A stretch of DNA of 64,000 nucleotides from Erysipelothrix piscisicarius (GTDB lineage: Bacteria; Bacillota_I; Bacilli_A; Erysipelotrichales; Erysipelotrichaceae): positions 1,658,939 through 1,722,938 of the forward strand of contig NZ_CP034234.1 in NCBI RefSeq assembly GCF_003931795.1, given 5' to 3'. Numbering within the stretch: the first letter of the stretch is position 1; each line of letters begins with the position of its first letter. Both the position numbers and the translations under genes were made by a program. The notes beneath the pieces were generated by a model that saw nothing but the letters and a program-made list of their open reading frames with translations, had not been told where the DNA came from and made no database searches. Below, piece by piece: positions 55,258 through 64,000 of this stretch.

Positions 55258-56130
55258 TTAGGATGAAGTTAACCGATAATTTACGGGAGATTGATATCCT
55301 AGCTTTTCTTGTATTCGATTTTCATTGTAATATTTTAAATAGTTTATCACAGTTTGTGATACAATTTCAGTAGAACCCTTTAGTTCTGGGTTTAATTCGA
55401 ATGTTTCACACTTTAGCGAGGCATGAAACGATTCGATAGGAGCATTATCAGCGGTGTACCCTTACGGGACATACTCATGGTAATGCTTTTATTTTACTTT
55501 GAGTTGATACTCTTTTGATGTATAGACACTCCTTGATCAGAATGAAGAATACATGGCTGAACGATATCCGGAAGTTGATTTAATGTATCAACCACATTCT
55601 AGGTTTTGTCTGTCACTCAATGTAGACGCAATAATCTCACCATTATATAAATCCATGATCGTAGATAAATAGAGCATCTTATGGCCATAAGGGATGTAAG
55701 TGATATCTGTCACCAATTTCTCTAGAGGAAGTAGTGATTTAAAGTCGCGATTAATGATATTGGGCATAATGATCTTCGGATTTTGTTTTCGATACCGTTT
55801 GACCTTAACACGGCATTGACATTGGTGTTTCTGCATTATCTTTTGAACAGTGTTCTTATTGATAATTCTTTCTTTTCGAATTAATGCAGTTATTTTTCGA
55901 TATCCATAACGAAATTTATTTTCTTTACAAAGTTCAATTACTAATGCTTCATTGACAGAATAATTATTAGACTCTAGTTGCTCTTTTTTAGTCCAACGGT
56001 AATACGTTGACTTAGGTACCCCAAAAAGATTCAAGATATCTTTAAGAGATACAGTGTTGCGATACTCTTCAACGAGCTTGATGATTATTTCAGGAACCAC
56101 ATCCTTTCTCTTTCAAATACTTTTAATAGT
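55258..56130 (-). pseudogene. IS3 transposase OrfB (DDE), frameshifted
   Basis: The intact section (56100-55588) has the HTH_21 region (GVPKSTYYRWTK, CKENKFRYGYRKITALIRKE) and the rve start (EKLVTDITYIPYGHKMLYLSTIMDLYNGEIIAS). After about 55600 it breaks; other frames give LHSDQG, ADNAPIESFHASLKCE and the ending LGYQSPVNYRLTSS, so the second Asp and the Glu exist in shifted frames. Normally made with OrfA by programmed frameshifting. Confidence 0.85.
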
Positions 56131-56142
56131 TCAATTTGTTGC

Positions 56143-56397
56143 TCAAAGATTTAATTCTAAGTCTTTGTGTTTCTTCGACCGTGTCTCCTTCAGGCCCTTT
56201 TCAAAAGTATATTGCTTGCCTACAGGTTGAGAAAATCGATAGTGTTCACCATTTCGATACCATCTCCACCATGTTTTGACTTGTGTTACATTTTTTATTC
56301 CAAGTTCAGTCTGAATAAACCTGCTTGAGTAGCCTGCCAATTTCATTTCTATAACTTTCATCTTTGTCTCATAGCTATGCATAGTTCGTGTTCCCAT
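56143..56397 (-). CDS. IS3 transposase OrfA
   Basis: The 84-residue protein has a helix-turn-helix (YETKMKVIEMKLAGYSSRFIQTELGIKNVTQVKTWWRWYRNG) of the IS3/IS150 OrfA type. It binds the element ends. It ends near the start of the OrfB frame, consistent with the usual frameshift arrangement. Confidence 0.85.
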   Translation of the reverse strand: MGTRTMHSYETKMKVIEMKLAGYSSRFIQTELGIKNVTQVKTWWRWYRNGEHYRFSQPVGKQYTFEKGLKETRSKKHKDLELNL

Positions 56398-56496
56398 ATA
56401 AAAACCTCCTATATTGAACTATTTTACAATAATTCTCATACAAGAGGTTTTTTTCTTTAGTCCCACGGAACTAGGTCAGTTCCTGTTTTAAATACG

Positions 56497-59400
56497 CTAC
56501 TGATTTTCGTTTTTTTTCTTTTTATTCATAAGCATTAAGACAAATCCTAGAACAACAAGGCCACTTGCAAGAAGTACGGGTGTACTCTCGACTGCAATAC
56601 CTGTTGATGGAAGGGATGAACCCTTGGATTCTGAATGCGTTCCGTTCTCAGAACCGTTACTTGATTCTTGATTGGAACCGTTATTCGATCCATTGCCATT
56701 ACTGCTATCAACCGTAATATTTAAGTTGACATTCTTGCTCATGGTTTTCATAAGTCCAAATGTCATTGGATCTTTTACGCATGTTTCTTCATCAATAAAG
56801 TCACCATCAATCGCGTATGTCAACTCAATATCATAGTTACCGGGTGCAAGTTTCTCAACATCAATTGATCGGTAATCAACTTCTGCTAATTCTGCTTCTT
56901 CACCGGTATCCAGATTGATCAGTTTTCCTTCAGCACGGTTGATAATTTCTTTTTCGAGCGTACCGTTTGCTTTAAATGTCTTGAATTCGGTCATTGTCAT
57001 GTTTAAATCATGACCTACAACTTCATAACGTGCGGATACACGACCTAATACCGTGACCTGAACACCCTTCGCTTCAAAGACAAAGTTATGGTATCCAGCG
57101 GTTTGAGGTAGTTCGCCAACAAGTTTAATATCTTGAACATCAACTGCATTTCCCGCAGCATCAAATGCAGTAACACCTGCTGCGATACGCACGGAATCTT
57201 GTGTCATATGCTTCATTTTAATTTCAAAGTTGTTTGCGTAAATTGAACCGGTTCCAGGAACAACAGTACCGTTGTTGTAAAGCGTTGCTACTACACTCAG
57301 TGTCGACGTTTTTCCGAGGTCACTTGTTGCTTCGAAAGTAACTGTATGGTTACCCAATGACTGTGGAAGGTCTGTAAGTACTGTAATATCTGTAATCGGT
57401 GTGATTTGCGTTGGATTTGATACATCAAATGCTTCAACTCCTGAATTTGCAATCAGTGCTTCCGTAGATACATCATCAAGCAACATTGAGAAATCATGAG
57501 CATTCATAGCAATCTTATTCACATTATCAATCACATCGAAGACATGGGCAACGACCGTAATCTGTGTCCCCTTCAACGTCGTAAATGTAATGTTATGATC
57601 ACCAATTGTTGTGGGTAAATCTGAAACGGTAATGGTATCTAGATCTAACGGAAGTGCTGGATTGACACTAATATCGTAGGCTTCTAAACCGGATAATTGT
57701 TTTACATTAATCTCATTCACATAAGATAATTGAATTACGAAGTCATCGGCGTTCATTGCTTCTTTATTTTCTATATTTACAGAGCTGTAAACATGAGCCG
57801 TAACTTCTTTTGACGTACCTTGGTCCGTTTCAAATTTTACAGTGTAATCACCCGTACCGGTAATCGCATGCGTTACTTTTGTAATCTCAATTTCTTTAGG
57901 TTTTCCACCCAATACGATGAATGCTTTGGCTTGCGCATGCTCAATAAGATTTTTATCATTGACATCCTCAAGTTGAATATCGAAGTCATGAGCATTTATG
58001 GATTCATTTGTATTTGGATCAAATTTATCAACTACATTGACGGTAATGGTCTCAACATTTGAACCCAATCCCGCTTTATCGATAACTTGAATTTGGAATT
58101 GGTAGCGACCAATTTCATTCCCTTTTACCGACCCAAAGTCGATTGTAGTTTCTTCAATTCCTGTCATATCACCATTATCGGTAAAACTTGGATTGATTTC
58201 TTGTTTAAGGTCCGCATAGGTTAAACCATCGGTCTTTTCAAGCACTACCACATTCTTAGCGATTGTTAAGATTGGTGCAGTTGTATCCTTTACCGTTACT
58301 TTAACGGTTACAAATTTTGTATTGCCTGCACCATCTGTTGCAGTGATTGTGACGTTTACACCAATTGCATTTGGTGTCTTTTGGTCAACGCCAATGGTAT
58401 CAAAGTCTGATGACACGGTAACATTACCACTGTTATCTGTTGCATTCACATTCACAAGCCCAAGGAATGCACTTTCATTAAGATCGGCATCGCTCGAGTT
58501 TAAGACTAAGCTTGACTCCGCTGTAATTTCTGGTTTCACATCATCCACCAAGGTTACAGATACAGCGAATACTTGTGTATTGTTTGAAGCGTCTGTAGCT
58601 TTAAGTGTCACAACAACACTTCCGGGTTTTGACTGAATTGCTTGCGTTAGCTTGATGTCAAAGTCAGATGTTGTTACAGTCCCAAGTGAGTTATCCGTAA
58701 CATGATATTGAATTAGTGCTAAGAACTCTGCTTCTGTTAGCGGCTTGGAGTTGTTGATGTTTACCGCATTTAACGTTTCAGATCCAATGGTTGGAGCCAA
58801 TGTATCAACCGTTGTAAATTTGATTGTTTGTTTGACTTCATTGTCATCTCGATCTTTTACCGAGTATTCTACATTTTGTATTGCACCCAATACTGATGTA
58901 TCAAGTGTAGATGGTGTAATCACAACATTAGAAGGATCAATAGGACCATCTTCATTATCCGTAACACTCGCAATATAATCACTAAGATTTACCGATGTGT
59001 TAATTTCCACATCCGCCACGATTTTTTGAAGCGTTAAGACTGGAGGGGTATTGCTTGTAACAGTAACTTGAATCGTATCACTTGCGGTATTACCGTAAAT
59101 ATCAGTAACCGTTACAGTGATATCTGCAGTTCCTACAGCTTGCCCAGTAACACGACCGGTTGATGATACAATTGCCACACTTTCCTTACTTGAAGTAAAG
59201 GTCATTGATTCTTTAATTGAATTAAAGAAATCTGGTGTAATGGTTGTAGCAAGATCAATTTCCTTTTTCGCTTTAACAGTTTCAGATGATTTATCAAATT
59301 TAACCGTTAATTGCGTGAGGTCGTAGTCAATAACACCGACTGTAATTTGTCCAGATTGTGTTGATGTTGGATCAATAGACGATACAAGACCAGCATTTGG

Positions 59401-62400
59401 TCCTTTCACATCGACATCAGAATCTTTCATGCCATCATTACCTTGGCCTTTTAGTGTAAACATTTGATTACTTCCTAATACACCATTGAAGTTTACTTGG
59501 TAATCACCATTTCCTAAATCACCAAAAGCATACGTTCCATCTGCATTCGTGTTCATCGTTTTCACGGAAACATAGGCTCCGTTTGTATCTTTTTTCAAAA
59601 GTTCTACGGGTTTGCTTCCAAGTCCAACTTCTGAACCGTCCATGATCCCATTCTTGTTTGCATCAAGGAATACAAGACCTTTAATTTCTGCAATTTCTAA
59701 ATTAGCACCAACACGTGATCCGGATGACCCCCCAACAGTTCCTGCATCAAATGAGTAGAATGGCATAAAGTCATTAATTTTACCCAATTTGCCAATTGCG
59801 GTTGCAGGTGTTTCATCCACAACATAGTCCATCACAAGCACGGCACGTTCTCCACTTTCAACCGATCCGCTTGTATTTTCGAGTCGAATCATGGTTGTAT
59901 TGGGGTTAAAGGATGTACCGTAGGCTGCACCTAAATAATTAGCTTCTGTTGTTGCATCGGTAGAGTATGTTAGTTTATAACTTGAACCTTTTTCTATCGA
60001 AATGTCAGCACCATTCTTATCGTAAATTTCAATTTTTGGTACTGCATTCAGTTTCATATTCCATGCGAATGGTGTCGATTGGAAGTTCTTTCCGAAATCA
60101 TTACCCTCTTTTGGTACTGGAATATATACTGCGAATCCATTGATTGGAACATTTTTATTGTTTAATAAATCAACGGTATAGGTCGCTTCTGTACCTGGTG
60201 TAAATGAAACTGCTGTTTCCGGTTTCGTGATATCAAATGAAGGACGACGAATATCTCCTTTAGGTTGGGTATACGTATCAATAATTAACTCTTCACGCGA
60301 AATAATATTTAATTGGGTAGCTTTCGCGGGCATAATGCGTTCTGTTACGTCGTTATCATTATTGATATCGTCAGTATCCGCAACAGATCCAGGTTGCCCG
60401 GAAACATTTGAAACGGTCCAATTTTTATCCAATTTCCAGAATCCTGCTTTATTTAGCTCATAAATACCACCAGATTTAATATTGGTGTTTAAGTTAAAAC
60501 GAACATAAGGCAATACTGGTAAATAACTGTCTTTATAGTTTGCACCAAAGACGCCTGAGAATTGTACTCTTAATGCACGTTGTCCTGTAGCATTAATTGT
60601 GTAAATCTCTGAAGTGTAATCAGAACTTCCTATCGCTTTATTTGATGCCCACACTTTAAATGTGCTCATATCAATTTGTGTATTTTCTGGGATGATAAAG
60701 AAGAATTCTGGATCAATTATACCAAATGAGTTGGCACCATTATCGTAGTAATATTGCTCTGAGAGGTTAAATTGTAACGTTGTAGTGTCTCCCGCATTCA
60801 CAACTTTACCGTCGTTGTTTGGAAGCATACGTACATGTGGCTTCGCAATTCGACTTACGACTTGAGTTTCTGAAACGACAGACTCTAAATCTTCGGTTCC
60901 ATCTGCAAGGCGCGCAAATACTTTTACAGTAACATTACCGGCAGCAGCACCATCTTTTAGACGTCCAATGATATTTCCATATTTGCTATTTGAAAGATAG
61001 TCAGCAGATCGATATGCTTTTGGAATATCATTCATCTCAAATACAACGCGTGTAAAGTACTCATCCGCTTGGAGACCCAGGATTGTTTGGCTTACACCAG
61101 TCATACCTGCAGAGTTCAAGCCTACAATTTGACTTTTATTCGCTTCTCGAAGCGAAGTGTTCTTATTGGTAACATAGAATACCTTTTTAACATTTTTAAC
61201 GCCACCTGGAGCTAAAGCTGCTTTAACTTCTAAATTCGCATCAAAATCTAATTGAATAATTTGATTTGTTTTGACTGTTGTATTGTCGTTTAAAATTGAG
61301 TAACGAACAAGACTGTTACTAAAGTCTTCGTGTTGATTCACAAAGGGTGTTTTATCTGTTCGCAATGTTAATTTATTTGGAACTGTTTCAGGATCAATAA
61401 TGTTTAGTGAAGCTTTAGGGACATCTTTATCCGTAACCTTAATGACAGCGCCATCGTAGGTATTTATTTCGAAATATGACTGATCCGAAGCATAGTAAAA
61501 TCCTTCAGCTAAATGACCATATTTTAAAGGTACAGTAAATAGCTGTGAAGTTGAACTCGATAGATTATCTGCTGATAAAACAATTTTTCCGATTGAATCA
61601 TCTTTAGATACAACTGTTTGAGTAAGTTGTGTGTCATCAATTGTCGTTCCAATTGGATAATACATGGTAGTTGTAATGTTTTTTACAGCAAAGCGTGTTT
61701 GATTAAAACGACCATCACGACTTACACGAGGATTCCCCATTATCAATGTGTCTGTATCACCTTTTGATACTGTAGCATGAAAGTTTGAAGACGGCGCACG
61801 CAAGAGGTAAGAAACCTTTTCTACGGTTGTATGAGAAAATGATTTCATATCTGCAAGATCGCCATTTTTAAATGCTTCTACTTTAATCGCATCGGTAAAT
61901 GTTTTGGGTCCATAGTAAATTTTTTCATCTACTTTAACGGTAATCATACGTTCTAACTCAACAATTTGAGTTGTATCGCTGACTTTATAGACAATTTGCC
62001 CATTAAAGGATTCGTAATACGTTGGTTCTAATTTTTGTGATTCTGTAATAACACCATCAACCAGTGTACCATTCATCGAATATTCTGGAGTACCACTTTC
62101 TGGTGATCCTTTAACGGGATAGGAAACGACTTCCATTCCTTCAGGAACGTTAATTCGAATCTCTTTACCGGTTGAGTTATTGTCCTTGAAATCAACCTTT
62201 ACATTAATCTGATGTTGTTCTCCCGCTTTCCATTCAACAGAAGGATCATAGTCCACAACTTCTAAGGTAATATCCGCATCACCCAATGCATCCACCGAAA
62301 CTTCAGGTGCCTTAACATCCTCCGTTTGTGTTAAGGGTGCTTCAGAATTGGTTTCTGGCTCTACTTCTGTGATTTCATCAACATTTACACTAAATGTAAG

Positions 62401-62796
62401 TGTTTCTTCACGGTTAATTGCTTCCGCATCATCTTGAGCTTCCTTGACCTCTTTTGAATACGTTAACTCAAATTCATAGTCATCATTTTCTGAAATTTTA
62501 ATTTCATACTCATCCTCTGAATCATTGCGTAGCGAAAGTTCCTCTTTCTCCACACCTTCTTTTTTTGAGTTTTTTGATAAGTGAGAAATCTCCTTTGGAG
62601 TATCTTTCTTCTTATCTTCGAGTTTGATTTTTAAATCTACTGTAAGATTCGTAGGGTTTAGTTTCTTATCAACGCCCACTTTATAGTCGTCATTTCCCAA
62701 ATCTGCATCCATCGCAAATGTTGGGGCCATTTCAAATGATGACATCATGAGAACTGCTGATAAGAATGCTACTAAATTTTTCTTAAATCCCGCCAT
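56497..62796 (-). CDS. Giant LPSTG wall-anchored surface protein (adhesin-like)
   Basis: Start at ATG 62796 (after TAGGAAAAGAT), 2,099 residues. N-terminal signal peptide (MAGFKKNLVAFLSAVLMMSS), acidic region to about 170, several Ig-like adhesin domains to about 1040, an SdrD/CnaB domain near 1045-1125 (GLVFLDANKNGIMDGSEVGLG), a Big_2 domain (near 1175-1255), cadherin/HYR-like repeats to about 1600, then four repeats of 80-90 residues starting N-A-x-D/N-F (near 1605, 1690, 1770, 1860). It ends with an Asn/Ser-rich spacer, LPSTG, hydrophobic helix and KKKK. Likely a host-matrix or cell-cell adhesin. No frameshift despite 6.3 kb. Confidence 0.9.
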   Translation of the reverse strand: MAGFKKNLVAFLSAVLMMSSFEMAPTFAMDADLGNDDYKVGVDKKLNPTNLTVDLKIKLEDKKKDTPKEISHLSKNSKKEGVEKEELSLRNDSEDEYEIKISENDDYEFELTYSKEVKEAQDDAEAINREETLTFSVNVDEITEVEPETNSEAPLTQTEDVKAPEVSVDALGDADITLEVVDYDPSVEWKAGEQHQINVKVDFKDNNSTGKEIRINVPEGMEVVSYPVKGSPESGTPEYSMNGTLVDGVITESQKLEPTYYESFNGQIVYKVSDTTQIVELERMITVKVDEKIYYGPKTFTDAIKVEAFKNGDLADMKSFSHTTVEKVSYLLRAPSSNFHATVSKGDTDTLIMGNPRVSRDGRFNQTRFAVKNITTTMYYPIGTTIDDTQLTQTVVSKDDSIGKIVLSADNLSSSTSQLFTVPLKYGHLAEGFYYASDQSYFEINTYDGAVIKVTDKDVPKASLNIIDPETVPNKLTLRTDKTPFVNQHEDFSNSLVRYSILNDNTTVKTNQIIQLDFDANLEVKAALAPGGVKNVKKVFYVTNKNTSLREANKSQIVGLNSAGMTGVSQTILGLQADEYFTRVVFEMNDIPKAYRSADYLSNSKYGNIIGRLKDGAAAGNVTVKVFARLADGTEDLESVVSETQVVSRIAKPHVRMLPNNDGKVVNAGDTTTLQFNLSEQYYYDNGANSFGIIDPEFFFIIPENTQIDMSTFKVWASNKAIGSSDYTSEIYTINATGQRALRVQFSGVFGANYKDSYLPVLPYVRFNLNTNIKSGGIYELNKAGFWKLDKNWTVSNVSGQPGSVADTDDINNDNDVTERIMPAKATQLNIISREELIIDTYTQPKGDIRRPSFDITKPETAVSFTPGTEATYTVDLLNNKNVPINGFAVYIPVPKEGNDFGKNFQSTPFAWNMKLNAVPKIEIYDKNGADISIEKGSSYKLTYSTDATTEANYLGAAYGTSFNPNTTMIRLENTSGSVESGERAVLVMDYVVDETPATAIGKLGKINDFMPFYSFDAGTVGGSSGSRVGANLEIAEIKGLVFLDANKNGIMDGSEVGLGSKPVELLKKDTNGAYVSVKTMNTNADGTYAFGDLGNGDYQVNFNGVLGSNQMFTLKGQGNDGMKDSDVDVKGPNAGLVSSIDPTSTQSGQITVGVIDYDLTQLTVKFDKSSETVKAKKEIDLATTITPDFFNSIKESMTFTSSKESVAIVSSTGRVTGQAVGTADITVTVTDIYGNTASDTIQVTVTSNTPPVLTLQKIVADVEINTSVNLSDYIASVTDNEDGPIDPSNVVITPSTLDTSVLGAIQNVEYSVKDRDDNEVKQTIKFTTVDTLAPTIGSETLNAVNINNSKPLTEAEFLALIQYHVTDNSLGTVTTSDFDIKLTQAIQSKPGSVVVTLKATDASNNTQVFAVSVTLVDDVKPEITAESSLVLNSSDADLNESAFLGLVNVNATDNSGNVTVSSDFDTIGVDQKTPNAIGVNVTITATDGAGNTKFVTVKVTVKDTTAPILTIAKNVVVLEKTDGLTYADLKQEINPSFTDNGDMTGIEETTIDFGSVKGNEIGRYQFQIQVIDKAGLGSNVETITVNVVDKFDPNTNESINAHDFDIQLEDVNDKNLIEHAQAKAFIVLGGKPKEIEITKVTHAITGTGDYTVKFETDQGTSKEVTAHVYSSVNIENKEAMNADDFVIQLSYVNEINVKQLSGLEAYDISVNPALPLDLDTITVSDLPTTIGDHNITFTTLKGTQITVVAHVFDVIDNVNKIAMNAHDFSMLLDDVSTEALIANSGVEAFDVSNPTQITPITDITVLTDLPQSLGNHTVTFEATSDLGKTSTLSVVATLYNNGTVVPGTGSIYANNFEIKMKHMTQDSVRIAAGVTAFDAAGNAVDVQDIKLVGELPQTAGYHNFVFEAKGVQVTVLGRVSARYEVVGHDLNMTMTEFKTFKANGTLEKEIINRAEGKLINLDTGEEAELAEVDYRSIDVEKLAPGNYDIELTYAIDGDFIDEETCVKDPMTFGLMKTMSKNVNLNITVDSSNGNGSNNGSNQESSNGSENGTHSESKGSSLPSTGIAVESTPVLLASGLVVLGFVLMLMNKKKKNENQ

Positions 62797-63194
62797 ATCT
62801 TTTCCTACTTCTGACACACCGCAGTGCGCTTATGTATGAATCTTAAAAGAGAATGAACGCGTTAAGCTGGATATGTCACAAACAAAACTATATTTGTCAT
62901 GAATAAAAACGGGATTTATGTAGATAGTGAAGATGAAAAGCGTTCGTGAACAAGATTGTGAAACAGCCTTAAATCCTTTAATAAGTGGGTTTGTGTTTTT
63001 TCGTATATGAATCATGTTCACATAACCATCTCATTAATCTACACAAATTGTTCACAGTGATTTACGTTTTAATGGATAAATTCCATGAAATAATTCATAA
63101 ATTTAATTTTATTACATGTATACGTATTTCGAAACATCAAGACCTTCATATTCTTTAAAAACAGTAAATTAAATCATAAAAAGAGGTGACATTT
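62797..63194. other. Divergent intergenic region
   Basis: About 400 bases between the adhesin gene and the response regulator. It contains short TGTTCAC/GTGAACA motifs near 62945, 63013 and 63050 that could be regulator sites, but spacing is irregular. No gene was found. Confidence 0.4.
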
Positions 63195-63855
63195 ATGAAA
63201 AATACTATTTGTAGAAGATGATGTTGAGTATTCAAACTTTATCACTGAACAACTTTTAAAAGTACCCTATGAGGTCGATTGTGTCTATAGCGGGATTGAT
63301 GCCATGGAACACTTAGCGTTAAACCAATATGATTTATTGCTTACGGATCTAGAGTTAGATGTATTAGATGGATTGCGCTTGGTAGATTCTGCACGAAAAT
63401 GGCACCAGGAACCCGTTCCATTATTCTGACAGGAAAACCAAGCAATCACACTGAACTTGAATCCTTGAAACTTCATGCTGATCTCTACATTGAGAAATCA
63501 AAAGCTTAAAAGTGATTCTACACTATATCGCCAATATTTTGGAACGCGAAAGTTTACCAATCACACATGTTTCTTTCTTCAAGTGTTGAGAATATCATGA
63601 TGGACCTAAGAAACCGTACGGTATATAAAGAAAATGTATCTTATAAGTTAACGCCTACAGAGTTCAATCTACTTGAATATTTCTTGAATCATAAAACACA
63701 TTGGTTATGCGTGAAGATTTATTGCGCGCTGTATGGGCTGAAGAACCGACAGCTGACAATATCCGAAAGGTTGATGTTCATCTTAAAAATTTAAGAACTA
63801 AAATGGGAATCTTTTCGATTGTTTCAGTAAGAGGGGCTGGATATAAGTGGAATGA
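63195..63855 (+). pseudogene. OmpR-family response regulator, frameshifted
   Basis: ATG at 63195 follows AAGAGGTG. Across frames it reads LFVEDDVEYSNF (acidic pocket), YDLLLTDLELDVLDGLRLV (phospho-Asp in LLTDL), IILTGKP, then a winged helix: MMDLRNRTVYKENVSYKLTPTEFNLLEYFLNH, MREDLLRAVWAEEPTADNIRKVDVHLKNLRTKMGI and SVRGAGYKW. Four or more small frameshifts break it near 63205, 63408, 63505 and 63703. The last codons overlap the kinase ATG. The operon diverges from the adhesin and may regulate it. Confidence 0.85.
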
Positions 63856-64000
63856 AGGCTCTAAACGAAGTACGTGGGTCGGGGTTGTTTAACACTTGCC
63901 TATGCCGTGCTCATCGTTGTATACATTCTTAATCTTGTGAATTTCCCTCAACGCTATCAAGGAAAAGAATACCGTGCACCAAATGGAACAACGTATTAGT
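63852..64000 (+). pseudogene. Sensor histidine kinase, N-terminal piece (frameshifted, runs off the window)
   Basis: ATG at 63852 overlaps the regulator stop (ATGA). The frames give MKALNEVRGSGLF, then LTLAYAVLIVVYILNLVNF, a first transmembrane segment, and PQRYQGKEYRAPNG, the start of an extracellular sensor. This is the place and topology expected of the cognate kinase. One shift near 63888 is needed. Only about 48 residues are visible, so the kinase domain is not seen. Confidence 0.6.

Larger units (their letters stand above)
55217..56483. mobile_element. IS3-family insertion sequence, decayed
   Basis: The ends are inverted repeats: TGGGACTAAAGAAAAAAACC at 55235 and its complement ending at 56465, each flanked outside by an inverted copy of GGAACTGACCTAGTTCC (55217-55233, 56467-56483). 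Inside are orfA and a broken orfB of the IS3/IS150 type. No clear target duplication is visible. It inserted between the nitroreductase gene and the large adhesin gene. Confidence 0.85.

Noticed and set aside
63013..63060. Repeated TGTTCAC motifs upstream of the response regulator as an operator array
   Set aside because: Only two to three copies with uneven spacing; could be chance in A+T-rich DNA.

Overview
The window is low-GC Gram-positive (Bacillota) DNA. Evidence: AGGAGG-type ribosome sites, TTGACA/TATAAT promoters, a T-box leader on leuS, CCA-encoding tRNA genes, a PadR/TetR/CopY/LytTR regulator set and three sortase substrates (LPLTG, LPGTG, LPSTG). From recalled family resemblance I would guess an Erysipelothrix-like member of the Erysipelotrichia; no 16S gene is present to settle this.

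Layout. 1-2.3 kb: start of glpK, tRNA-Val/Thr/Lys, lrgA (5' end missing)-lrgB and a low-molecular-weight tyrosine phosphatase. 2.3-5.3 kb: PadR regulator with its membrane partner behind a 20-bp inverted repeat, a metallophosphoesterase, and coaX. 5.3-9.3 kb: a compact seven-gene Tad/Flp-like pilus operon. 9.4-12 kb: leuS with T-box. 12-21.8 kb: ordinary chromosomal genes (Mrr-like protein, pentapeptide protein, RlmA, redox lipoprotein, peroxiredoxin facing a TetR across a Fur-like box, ketopantoate-reductase-like protein, LytTR, CopY with cop box, GDPD, HNH, MazG-like). 21.9-26.4 kb: a wall-anchored GH110-type glycosidase split by one missing base. 26.7-28 kb: a flavin disulfide oxidoreductase.

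28.1-41.2 kb is a 13-kb mobile island inserted into the 3' end of rlmD. Both ends carry TCCACATGTG. The displaced original rlmD tail and terminator lie at the left end, and the island supplies a new tail and terminator at the right end. It carries a large serine recombinase, a small SHOCT-like protein, an IS110-family element, a tyrosine recombinase and a type I restriction-modification operon (regulator-hsdM-hsdS-hsdR). A second, oppositely oriented hsdS cassette lies beyond hsdR, and two pairs of exact inverted repeats (15 and 21 bp) match active to silent hsdS. Because hsdR lies between the repeats, inversion would change specificity and also flip hsdR away from the hsdM promoter. This is the most interesting system in the window.

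41-64 kb: rlmD, an atypical thiol peroxidase, a wall-anchored M14 metallopeptidase, an XRE regulator, a two-part chromate transporter, a glycosyltransferase, a broken FMN reductase, a broken MATE pump, a broken membrane protein, a DsbA/FrnE-like protein, a nitroreductase, an IS3-family copy, a 2.1-kb-residue LPSTG adhesin, and a damaged response regulator/histidine kinase pair running off the end.

Caution: at least ten genes contain frameshifts, mostly explained by one or two missing bases, often in homopolymers, and clustered at 49.8-53.6, 55.3-55.6 and 63.2-64 kb. Many are probably sequencing errors rather than real gene decay.
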